NCBI GenBank assembly: GCA_003219395.1
Contig: QHOR01000039.1
Location: 1-12,284, forward strand
DNA: 12,284 nt
From: Verrucomicrobiota bacterium
GTDB taxonomy: Bacteria > Verrucomicrobiota > Verrucomicrobiia > Chthoniobacterales > UBA10450
Direction: 5' to 3'
Shown here: piece by piece, positions 6,023 to 12,284 of the stretch
Numbering within the stretch: position 1 is the stretch's first letter
Layout: each line of letters begins with the position of its first letter
Program-made: the position numbers and the translations under genes
Notes under the pieces: model-generated
Told to the model about the DNA's origin: nothing
The model's database searches: none
The model's input: only the letters and a program-made list of their open reading frames with translations

Positions 6023-8487
6023 AAACCAGGTCCGGCGCAGCTGGTCTCCTGGGAGTGGCGATGCTGCTTTTGACGGCGGGCATCGGCGTTGCGCAATCAG
6101 AGCCGGAAGTTCGCCGGGCGCGTCCCGTTAATGAGCCGCCGATCCCGCGCGCACTGCCGGCAGACGAATCAGTGGAAAGAGTTCTCCGTTCTCTAAAGGA
6201 GCAACCGTCAGAGCCATCAGCCCATGAAGGCGAAGCGGCAGCCGAGCGTCAACTCGATTACGCGAATGGCCTGTTCACTCGCAAGCTTTACGATCTGGCG
6301 GCACCCGAATACCAAAAGTACCTGGATGATTATCCTGGCCGCGCGGGTCGGGCGAATGCGTACTTCTCATTGGGCGAATGCTATCGAAACCTCGGTCGAG
6401 CTTCGAGTGCTCGCACAAATCTGCAGAAAGTGCTCAACGATTATGGCGACAGCGAATTTGCCGGACCGGCCGCGTATGCGCTCGCCGAGATGGCGTTCGC
6501 TGACAAAGATTACGCTACGGCGCTTCCGCTGTTTCATCGGTCTGTCGGAAAATCGAAAGAACCGGCAGTGACACTTTCCGCGCATTACTTCGAAGCGCGG
6601 TGCCTTGAAGCTCTCGGTCGCAAGGAGGAAGCCGCGAATATTTATGCGGAAGTTGCCGAGGGCGGAAATCCAAATCCTTTCCGCGAAGATGCGCGAATCA
6701 CGGCGGCATCCATTTTCGCAGCGCGAGGAAGAAAAATCGATGCGCTGAAGCAATACGAAGCTCTTGCCAGCGAAGCGCAAAAGCCGTCGCTAAAAGCAGA
6801 ATCGGCCGTGCGCGGCGGCATGCTCGCGCTCGACCTTGTGCAGGCGGACAAGAGCAAAGTCGATAAGGCAATGGCGGACAGAGCAGAAGCGTTGTTGCGG
6901 AAAGGCCGGGCTCTTCCCGAATCCGGAAAATTCCGCGCGATCGCCCAGGCTGCACTGCGCCGTTTGCAATACCAGACCGGCCAATACGCGCAGTTGCTTG
7001 CGGAGTACAAAAAGGATCAGGGAAACCTGCCTGAGGCGGCCCAGGCCGAGGTATTGTTGCTCGCAGCAAACAGTGAGCGGCAACTTGGTCATTCGAAGGA
7101 GGCTGAAACATTATACAGCCAGATCATCAAGAAGTTCCCCGATCGAGAGGAAGCAAAAGATGCTGCCTATCAGCGGCTGATTAACGTGTACAACTCCGAT
7201 CCGGCAGCGCTGATTTCGGCGGTGGACAATTTTCTTGCGACTAATCCGACGAGCGAACGCGCTAATCAGGCGAAATTGCTCAAGGCTGAAGCGTTTTACA
7301 AACAGCAGAATTGCGCGGAAGCAGTGCCGATTTACAAGGAACTGCGCGCTTCTCAGCTGTCGGCGAAGTTGCGTGCCGAAGCTGCGTACAAATTGGGATT
7401 GTGTCACGCGCAGGCAAAAAACGTTCCCGGTGTGATCGAAGCCTTCACGTATTACACGCAAACATTCCCGGATGATCCGCAAGTGCCTGCCGCACTCGCT
7501 CAACGAGCTTTGGCTTACCAACAAGACAAGAACTACTCTGCCGCGGTTGCGGACCTAAACACAATCCTCACAAAATATCCCAAGACGCACGAGCGAGAAG
7601 CAGCTTTGCAGTTAAAAGCTTTGATCCTCGGGCAACAGGAAAACACAAAGGGCATGATGGAAACGTTTCGCCAGCTTTTAAGAGAGTTCCCAAAGAGCTC
7701 AGTCGCAGCGCAGGCGCAATATTACATCGGCAAGGCTGCGTTTGAATCCAAGGATTACAAGACCGCTCTCAGCGCGCTCAATGCAGCTCGCCAACTGAAT
7801 AAGGATCAATACTACACTCTCGCGTCACTCAGGATTATGCTATCTCAATTTTATTTAAAGGATCGGGCTGCGCTCACGAAAGAAGTGAACAGTTTCATGG
7901 CCAACAGCCCGACCACCAATGTTCCGCCGGAGGTTCTGGAATGGCTCGGAATTGGATATTACAACGAGAAAAATTTCCAGGCCGCGGAAAAATACCTGAG
8001 CGCGCTTCGCAAGATCGATAATCCTGGCAGCGTTAAGCCCGACTTTTTGTTTTATCTCGGAGACACAGCCATCAAGCTAAAGAATCTTCCCGAAGCCGAG
8101 GACGCGTTCAGTAAATATCTGCAGACAGCGAAAGACCCGGCTGGAAAGGCGAAGGTGTTGCTAGCGTTGGGCTCGGTGAAGATTAGCGTCCATAAACCCG
8201 ACGAGGCTCAGAAAATTGCTGAAGAGATCATGACGCTGCAGCCAGAAGGACGTGTAAATGCGGAAGCACGGTTACTGGCAGGCGAAGTGCAAATGGAACG
8301 CGGAAACTTCGACGACGCCGGCAAAGCTTTTAAGGGAGTCGCTTTGCTTTATGATGATCCAGCCATCACTCCGCGCGCGCTGGACAAGGCGTCGTCATCA
8401 TATCGGCAAGCAGGCAAAGCCGAGGAGGCCGAGCGGCTGTCGCACGAATTTACGCCGGCGGATAATCCTACCACTACTTGGGAGTAA
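6019..8487 (+). CDS. Secreted tetratricopeptide-repeat protein linked to ExbBD
   Basis: An 822-residue protein with an N-terminal signal peptide (about 1-25, hydrophobic core LLGVAMLLLTAGIGVA, likely cut at VAQ-SE), a short proline-rich linker (35-47) and then alpha-helical repeats to the end. I can mark about 17 TPR-like units, for example 77-106, 112-145, 149-178, 186-215, 340-373, 453-484, 490-521, 563-593, 673-704 and 747-778; several have the A-x-x-x-Y...P spacing typical of YbgF/BamD-like repeats. There is no lipobox cysteine and no C-terminal beta-barrel signature. It overlaps exbD by 4 bp, so it is probably made in step with the ExbBD channel and located in the periplasm. A role as scaffold or load for that motor is inferred from context; TPR proteins bind other proteins and have no fixed activity. 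No TonB or TolA homologue is present in the window. Confidence 0.88.
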   Translation: MKTRSGAAGLLGVAMLLLTAGIGVAQSEPEVRRARPVNEPPIPRALPADESVERVLRSLKEQPSEPSAHEGEAAAERQLDYANGLFTRKLYDLAAPEYQKYLDDYPGRAGRANAYFSLGECYRNLGRASSARTNLQKVLNDYGDSEFAGPAAYALAEMAFADKDYATALPLFHRSVGKSKEPAVTLSAHYFEARCLEALGRKEEAANIYAEVAEGGNPNPFREDARITAASIFAARGRKIDALKQYEALASEAQKPSLKAESAVRGGMLALDLVQADKSKVDKAMADRAEALLRKGRALPESGKFRAIAQAALRRLQYQTGQYAQLLAEYKKDQGNLPEAAQAEVLLLAANSERQLGHSKEAETLYSQIIKKFPDREEAKDAAYQRLINVYNSDPAALISAVDNFLATNPTSERANQAKLLKAEAFYKQQNCAEAVPIYKELRASQLSAKLRAEAAYKLGLCHAQAKNVPGVIEAFTYYTQTFPDDPQVPAALAQRALAYQQDKNYSAAVADLNTILTKYPKTHEREAALQLKALILGQQENTKGMMETFRQLLREFPKSSVAAQAQYYIGKAAFESKDYKTALSALNAARQLNKDQYYTLASLRIMLSQFYLKDRAALTKEVNSFMANSPTTNVPPEVLEWLGIGYYNEKNFQAAEKYLSALRKIDNPGSVKPDFLFYLGDTAIKLKNLPEAEDAFSKYLQTAKDPAGKAKVLLALGSVKISVHKPDEAQKIAEEIMTLQPEGRVNAEARLLAGEVQMERGNFDDAGKAFKGVALLYDDPAITPRALDKASSSYRQAGKAEEAERLSHEFTPADNPTTTWE

Positions 8488-9519
8488 TTATTTTCCGGCG
8501 CTTATGGTTGCGATACCCCAAGGGCCATCGCCGACTTTAATGCGGCGCAATTCTTTGCGCGATTTTAGATCGACGACTGAGACATCGTTTGATGCTCCAT
8601 TGGCGGTGTAGAGTTTCGATCCGCTGGGGTCGAGTGCGATTCCCCAGGCGCGATTTCCCACCGGGATACTTGTTGCTACTGCATTCTTTTCGGTATCGAT
8701 AATTACAACCGTGTTTCCGCGGCCCGTTGAGACATAAAGCTCTTTTCCGTCGTGGGAGCTTGCAGTCCCCATCGGCAAGGAGCCTGTTGGCAATTGGATT
8801 TTTGACATCAATTTGTGCGACGCCGCATCTATAACGGCAACATAACCACCATTCTCGCAAGCGACATATGCGCGCGAGCCGTCCGGCAAAAATACTACGG
8901 ACCGCGGCCGTCCGCCTGTCTCGATTGTAGCCACCACACGTTGTTGATCGGGATCGATCGCAAATACTTCGCCCTTCTCTTCGCAGGTGACGTAGACCTC
9001 GCCGTTCCGCGGGTTTACCCCGACACCTTCTGGTTCGTTCGAGACTTTCACTTTTCCACGAGACTGCCCGGAGCCAAGATCGATAATGGAAGCGCTCGAA
9101 TCATCTTCATTCGCAATAAAAGCGAACCTTCCATCCTTGCTTATCGCGAATTGCTCTGGATCCGAGCCGACATGCCAGAGGTCAATCAACTTGCGCTCCA
9201 CGGGATCGATGACCGCAAGACCATCTGCGGTCTTGTCTGCTGGTGCGCGATTTTCGTCCAGACCGGGAGCCATTCGTGGCGACCCGCTTAATGTCACGAA
9301 AAGTCGCTTGCCATCGGGAGCCGCGTGAATCCCGCGCGGTCTCTTGCCTGCCTTAAAGGTCGCGACAACGGAGTCCGTCGCGCCATCAATCACGCTGATT
9401 TCGCCAGAGCGTTCATTGGTGACATAAACGAAGTAGTTTGCCGATTCAGCGCGCATGACGAGTGCGCCCGCGAGAAAGACGCAAAGAAACAATTGGGCAT
9501 TCACGTGTGACGCGTACAT
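8488..9519 (-). CDS. Secreted YVTN-family seven-bladed beta-propeller protein
   Basis: A 343-residue protein with an N-terminal hydrophobic segment (about 8-20, LFLCVFLAGAL) serving as a signal peptide, then repeats of about 42 residues beginning at about 30, 73, 132, 175, 217, 260 and 302. Each has the YVTN pattern (FVYVTNERSGEISVID, LYVSTGRGNTVVIID, LYTANGASNDVSVVD) followed by a GxxPxGIAxxPDG-type turn. Seven such units fit a closed seven-bladed propeller, probably periplasmic or extracellular. The second blade carries an insertion (about 78-99, containing MAPGLDENRAPADK). YVTN propellers are binding scaffolds found in surface proteins and beside redox enzymes; no catalytic residues are visible. 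Its stop codon is immediately next to that of the convergent TPR gene. The start is ATG at 9519; a GTG five codons later is an alternative. No ribosome binding site is visible. Confidence 0.87.
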   Translation of the reverse strand: MYASHVNAQLFLCVFLAGALVMRAESANYFVYVTNERSGEISVIDGATDSVVATFKAGKRPRGIHAAPDGKRLFVTLSGSPRMAPGLDENRAPADKTADGLAVIDPVERKLIDLWHVGSDPEQFAISKDGRFAFIANEDDSSASIIDLGSGQSRGKVKVSNEPEGVGVNPRNGEVYVTCEEKGEVFAIDPDQQRVVATIETGGRPRSVVFLPDGSRAYVACENGGYVAVIDAASHKLMSKIQLPTGSLPMGTASSHDGKELYVSTGRGNTVVIIDTEKNAVATSIPVGNRAWGIALDPSGSKLYTANGASNDVSVVDLKSRKELRRIKVGDGPWGIATISAGK

Positions 9520-9562
9520 CGCAGGTGATCTGCACGCAAGTCATTGGCTACAGTTTAATATT

Positions 9563-9590
9563 GGACGTTGGCCGTTGAACGTTCGACGTT
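9563..9590. repeat. Four tandem heptamers (consensus SRACGTT)
   Basis: Four consecutive 7-bp units read GGACGTT, GGCCGTT, GAACGTT and CGACGTT; the last four bases are CGTT in each. The array sits in the gap between the divergent propeller gene and the aminotransferase gene, just before the chosen GTG start at 9598. It contains the 8-bp palindrome GAACGTTC (9577-9584). It resembles short heptameric tandem repeats seen in intergenic DNA of some bacteria. It may be a slippage product or a binding site; no function can be read from the sequence. Confidence 0.6.
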
Positions 9591-9597
9591 TTCTGCC

Positions 9598-10668
9598 GTG
9601 ATCGCGCACGACAAGCTTTTCATTCCAGGTCCCGTTGAAGTATCGGAGAAAACCTGGGCCGCATTTTCGCGTCCGATGATTGGCCATCGCGGCGAAGACT
9701 TTAAGAACCTTTACCGCACCATTCATCCGGGTCTTCAAACCCTGTTTGGAACAAAACAGCCAGTCTTTCTTTCAACCTCTTCGGCATGGGGGGTAATGGA
9801 AGCATCCATCCGGAACTTGGTCGGTCACGGAGCGCTTTGCTGCATGTGCGGCGCGTTCTCGGATAAATGGTTCGATGTTGCAAAACGCTGCGGAAAACAC
9901 GCTGAACCGCTGCAGGTCGAATGGGGAAAACACATCGATCAGAAGGCCATCGATAGGCAGTTGAGCACGGGAAAGTTTGATACTGTCACTCTCGTCCACA
10001 ACGAGACTTCAACCGGCGTGATGAATCCTCTCCCGGAAATCTGCTGTACTCTCGCCAAGTACCCTGATGTGGCGCTGGTGCTCGACACGGTTTCGTCATT
10101 CTCCGGAGTCAAGATCGACATGGACACCCTCGGCATCGACGTGATGCTTACGGGTGCACAAAAAGCATTGGCGTTACCGCCAGGGTTTTCTTTGTTCTCC
10201 GTCTCGGAGAAAGCATTTGCTCGCGCAGAAAGAATCTCGAACCGTGGCTTTTACTTTGATTTTTTGGAGTTCAAGAATCAACAAGCAGAATGGACGACGC
10301 CGAGCACGCCCAGCATTGGGCATATGCACGCGCTGGAATGGAAGTTAGAAGAAATTTTCGAAGAAGGCTTGGAGGGGCGGTTTGCTCGTCACGCACGCAC
10401 CAATGGTCTTGTGCATGATTGGGTTCGGCGGGCTGGCTTCGAATTTTTCGCAGAAGAAGGATTCCGCTCCAAAACGCTCACCTGCGTGCGAAACAACAAA
10501 GAGATAGACGTTCCGGCGTTGGCGAAGAGACTTCGTGAAAAGCATCATCTGGTGATCGATCCCGGTTACGGGAAAATTCGAGGCAAAACTTTTCGCCTTT
10601 CCAACATGGGCGACGAAACCGAAGAAACCGTGGCGCATCTGGTCAGCTGCCTGGACGACGTTCTGTAG
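9598..10668 (+). CDS. Class-V aminotransferase, alanine-glyoxylate/serine-pyruvate type
   Basis: A 356-residue PLP enzyme of fold type I, class V. Visible landmarks (numbered from the GTG start) are LFIPGPVEVS near the N-terminus, GHRG (29-32), the STSSAWG loop (59-65) that holds the cofactor phosphate, NETSTG (135-140), D163 in VLDTVSSFSG, which pairs with the pyridine nitrogen, and K189 in TGAQKALALPPG, which forms the internal aldimine. R333 in FRLSNMG is the expected substrate-carboxylate arginine. These match alanine-glyoxylate and serine-glyoxylate/pyruvate aminotransferases, which move an amino group between small amino acids and glyoxylate or pyruvate in the cytosol; the exact substrate pair cannot be fixed. 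I prefer GTG 9598 to TTG 9568, because the extra ten codons would be made of the heptamer repeat array. No Shine-Dalgarno is seen before either. The gene is transcribed divergently from the propeller gene and is not obviously in an operon. Confidence 0.88.
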   Translation: MIAHDKLFIPGPVEVSEKTWAAFSRPMIGHRGEDFKNLYRTIHPGLQTLFGTKQPVFLSTSSAWGVMEASIRNLVGHGALCCMCGAFSDKWFDVAKRCGKHAEPLQVEWGKHIDQKAIDRQLSTGKFDTVTLVHNETSTGVMNPLPEICCTLAKYPDVALVLDTVSSFSGVKIDMDTLGIDVMLTGAQKALALPPGFSLFSVSEKAFARAERISNRGFYFDFLEFKNQQAEWTTPSTPSIGHMHALEWKLEEIFEEGLEGRFARHARTNGLVHDWVRRAGFEFFAEEGFRSKTLTCVRNNKEIDVPALAKRLREKHHLVIDPGYGKIRGKTFRLSNMGDETEETVAHLVSCLDDVL

Positions 10669-10803
10669 TAGCTGGGCGAACATACCCCGGCGAATTCGGA
10701 TTTGTAAGTGAGCGATCGCGCGCAGCGACGACGGCGAGGGCCCTCACACGCGCGGTTTGATCGCACAGATCACGTTGTGTTTTTAGTTGGTCCTCTGTAT
10801 CAA

Positions 10804-11556
10804 ATGGACAAATTATCAAACATGGACATTCGGCCACTGATCGTGATTTTTCCTGTCACACTCTGTTTCCTTAATCCGCTGCGGGCACTTTGCGCAGATC
10901 AAGTGCCCATGACAAAGGAGGAACTCATTCGCCGGACCCAGGAACTTTTCGACGCCGTGGTACCTGGCGACAAGGAACCATGGCAAAAATATTTCGCCGA
11001 GGACTGCATTTTCGCCGATGAAAAAGGTCGCAACTTAAACAAGGCGCAGCTTGTCGCAGATATCACGCCGCTCCCGAAAGGCTATTCGGGTACGATCAAG
11101 GTCGCGAAGGCCCAAAGCCTTATTCACGGGGACACAGCAGTTTTAAGTTACGACACCGACGAAACCGAAACCATCTTTGGCCAGAACCTCACAGCTCGTT
11201 ATCACGTAACTGATACATGGCTGCGGCGAAACGATGGCTGGCAAATCGTCTCCAGCCAAGCAATGCGTTACTATGAAGATCCTGCAGTTGGCAGAATCGA
11301 CCGGAAGAAATTCGCCGATTTCCAAGGCACTTATGAGCTGGCGCCCGGTCAAACGAGACGGGTTTTTTCTGAAGGCGAACTGTTATATGTCGAACGTAAT
11401 GGAAAACGCGAACAACTTCTCCCCGAGAGCTGCGAAATCTTCTTTCGTAAAGGGGTCGAAGGCCGCATTCTGTTTCGGTACGCGGATAATGGAAGAGTGA
11501 ACGCACTCATTGACCGTCGAAACAACGAAGACGTTATCTGGCGCAAACTGAATTAA
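10804..11556 (+). CDS. Secreted NTF2-like (SnoaL/DUF4440) protein with C-terminal DUF3471 domain
   Basis: A 250-residue protein. A signal peptide covers about residues 7-31 (core IRPLIVIFPVTLCFL, ending ALCA), so it is exported. Residues 37-156 look like an NTF2/SnoaL-like cone: an initial helix (TKEELIRRTQELFDAV), a WQKYFAEDCIFADEKGR segment, and beta strands including VLSYDTDETETIFGQ and DTWLRRNDGWQIVSSQAM, the last pattern being typical of DUF4440. Residues 170-250 (FADFQGTYELAPGQTRRVF through VIWRKLN) match the small beta domain DUF3471, often found at the end of secreted beta-lactamase-like proteins and NTF2-like proteins. No catalytic residues can be named. ATG 10804 was chosen; ATG 10822 starts directly at the signal peptide and is an equally good alternative. 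An upstream GTG at 10708 would add an Arg-rich, non-conserved stretch before the signal peptide and is unlikely. Confidence 0.8.
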   Translation: MDKLSNMDIRPLIVIFPVTLCFLNPLRALCADQVPMTKEELIRRTQELFDAVVPGDKEPWQKYFAEDCIFADEKGRNLNKAQLVADITPLPKGYSGTIKVAKAQSLIHGDTAVLSYDTDETETIFGQNLTARYHVTDTWLRRNDGWQIVSSQAMRYYEDPAVGRIDRKKFADFQGTYELAPGQTRRVFSEGELLYVERNGKREQLLPESCEIFFRKGVEGRILFRYADNGRVNALIDRRNNEDVIWRKLN

Positions 11557-11645
11557 GTTCGACGGCATCACGAAGAGAATCGGTGCTGCGCGCTAGTTTC
11601 CCTCAGGCGAATCGCGGCTAACGTCTTACTTGGAAATTAGCAGTT

Positions 11646-12284
11646 ATGCCAATGATTGAAACTTCAGGCCTGACCAAGGTGTACCGCACGTACCGTAAGG
11701 AACGCGGACTTTGGGGATCAATCAAAGGCCTGGTCAAACGCCGTTACGATGAAACCCGCGCGGCCGATCACGTTTCCTTCAGTATCGAGGAAGGAGAGTT
11801 TGTTGGTTTTCTCGGTCCGAATGGCGCGGGCAAGACCACAGTGCTCAAAATGCTGTCAGGGCTATTGAATCCGACGTCCGGCGATGCGCGCGTGCTCGGC
11901 TTTGTTCCCTGGGAACGACGCAACGAGATGAAAAGACAGTTCAGCCTGCTCATGGGACAAAAGAATGCGCTCTGGTGGGATTTGCCTGCGCAAGAATCGC
12001 TTGAACTCAATCGCGCCATCTATGGGATCGACCGTTCGCGATTCAAAAAAGTCGTCGACGGATTATCGGAACTCTTGGAAGTACAGGACAAAATGAACGT
12101 CATGGTCCGTGAGCTCTCGTTAGGTGAACGGATGAAAATGGAGCTGATTTCCGCCCTGATTCATGAGCCGCGCGTGCTTTTTCTCGATGAACCGACAATC
12201 GGCCTGGACGTGGTCAGTCAAAAACGGGTCCGCGAATTTCTGCGTATCTACAACGAGAAACATCGTATCGTCACGTTGCTGACC
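11646..12284 (+). CDS. ABC-2 type exporter ATP-binding protein (COG4586-like), truncated by window end
   Basis: The first 213 codons are present and the frame is open to the last base. Motifs in order are Walker [10 protein letters not shown] (57-65), a Q-loop at [12 protein letters not shown] (103-114), the ABC signature [19 protein letters not shown] (157-175), Walker B VLFLDEP (177-183) and the D-loop GLD (186-188). The switch histidine would fall just beyond the window. A 20-25 residue insertion before the Walker A region ([20 protein letters not shown], 21-40) and the [11 protein letters not shown] signature are typical of COG4586 ATPases, which pair with two ABC-2 permeases of the COG4587/COG3694 type. 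It should power export from the cytosolic face of the inner membrane; the substrate is unknown. Permease genes are expected just downstream. ATG 11646 or ATG 11652 could be the start; TTGGAA at 11629-11634 is a weak ribosome binding site at best. Confidence 0.92.
   Translation, partial: MPMIETSGLTKVYRTYRKERGLWGSIKGLVKRRYDETRAADHVSFSIEEGEFVGFLGPNGAGKTTVLKMLSGLLNPTSGDARVLGFVPWERRNEMKRQFSLLMGQKNALWWDLPAQESLELNRAIYGIDRSRFKKVVDGLSELLEVQDKMNVMVRELSLGERMKMELISALIHEPRVLFLDEPTIGLDVVSQKRVREFLRIYNEKHRIVTLLT

Noticed and set aside
10709..10723. GCGATCGCGCGC run resembling a palindromic repeat
   Set aside because: It is a short GC-rich self-complementary run with only one copy in the window, so there is no support for a repeat family.
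10758..10772. Short inverted repeat TGATC-N5-GATCA before the NTF2-like gene
   Set aside because: The five-base arms with five-base spacer are too short to separate from chance, and no nearby regulator suggests it.
10708..10803. Upstream GTG start for the NTF2-like protein
   Set aside because: It would place an Arg-rich, non-conserved 32-residue stretch before an obvious signal peptide; the ATG starts at 10804 or 10822 fit better.
11768..12019. An 83-codon minus-strand open frame inside the ABC ATPase gene
   Set aside because: It is antisense to the Walker A to Q-loop region of a clear ABC ATPase and has no motif of its own.

Overview
This 12.3 kb window is a chromosomal stretch of a Gram-negative bacterium of moderate G+C content. 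An ExbB/ExbD pair, several signal peptides and a large periplasmic or outer-membrane TPR protein point to a diderm envelope. The gene mix (lysine 2,3-aminomutase, GlgE, ExbB-ExbD-TPR, a YVTN beta-propeller, a SnoaL/DUF3471 protein and a COG4586-type ABC ATPase) looks most like soil Verrucomicrobia of the Chthoniobacterales/Udaeobacter kind. That placement is inference from gene content; there is no rRNA or other marker gene here. I see no phage, transposase, CRISPR array, tRNA or rRNA.

Layout: (1) 2-232, the C-terminal end of a lysine 2,3-aminomutase, cut by the window edge. (2) 233-543, a non-coding stretch with a degraded palindromic repeat of the 'GTCATTCCGAG' type. (3) 544-1707, a secreted M23 metallopeptidase. 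(4) 1845-1889, a palindromic operator/promoter candidate, followed by an ArsR/SufR-like winged-helix regulator at 1945-2586. (5) A second copy of the palindromic repeat type at 2596-2712. (6) 2781-4727, GlgE maltosyltransferase. (7) 4837-8487, a tight three-gene unit exbB-exbD-TPR. (8) 8488-9519 on the minus strand, a secreted seven-bladed YVTN beta-propeller whose stop codon directly abuts that of the TPR gene. (9) A short divergent gap containing four tandem 7-bp units (9563-9590), then a class-V aminotransferase at 9598-10668. (10) 10804-11556, a secreted NTF2-fold plus DUF3471 protein. (11) 11646 to the window end, an ABC-2 type exporter ATPase, truncated at its 3' end.

How they work together: only exbB-exbD-TPR is clearly an operon (10-bp gap, then a 4-bp ATGA overlap). 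It suggests a proton-motive-force-driven envelope machine in which a TPR protein takes the place usually held by TonB or TolA. The other genes look like ordinary neighbours with independent jobs: alpha-glucan synthesis (GlgE), cell-wall remodelling (M23), amino acid or glyoxylate metabolism (aminotransferase) and export (ABC). Almost none of the starts has a convincing Shine-Dalgarno sequence. I do not see a strong case for a wholly new system. The points most worth checking are the ExbBD-TPR module, the two palindromic intergenic elements, the palindrome upstream of the regulator and the heptamer array.
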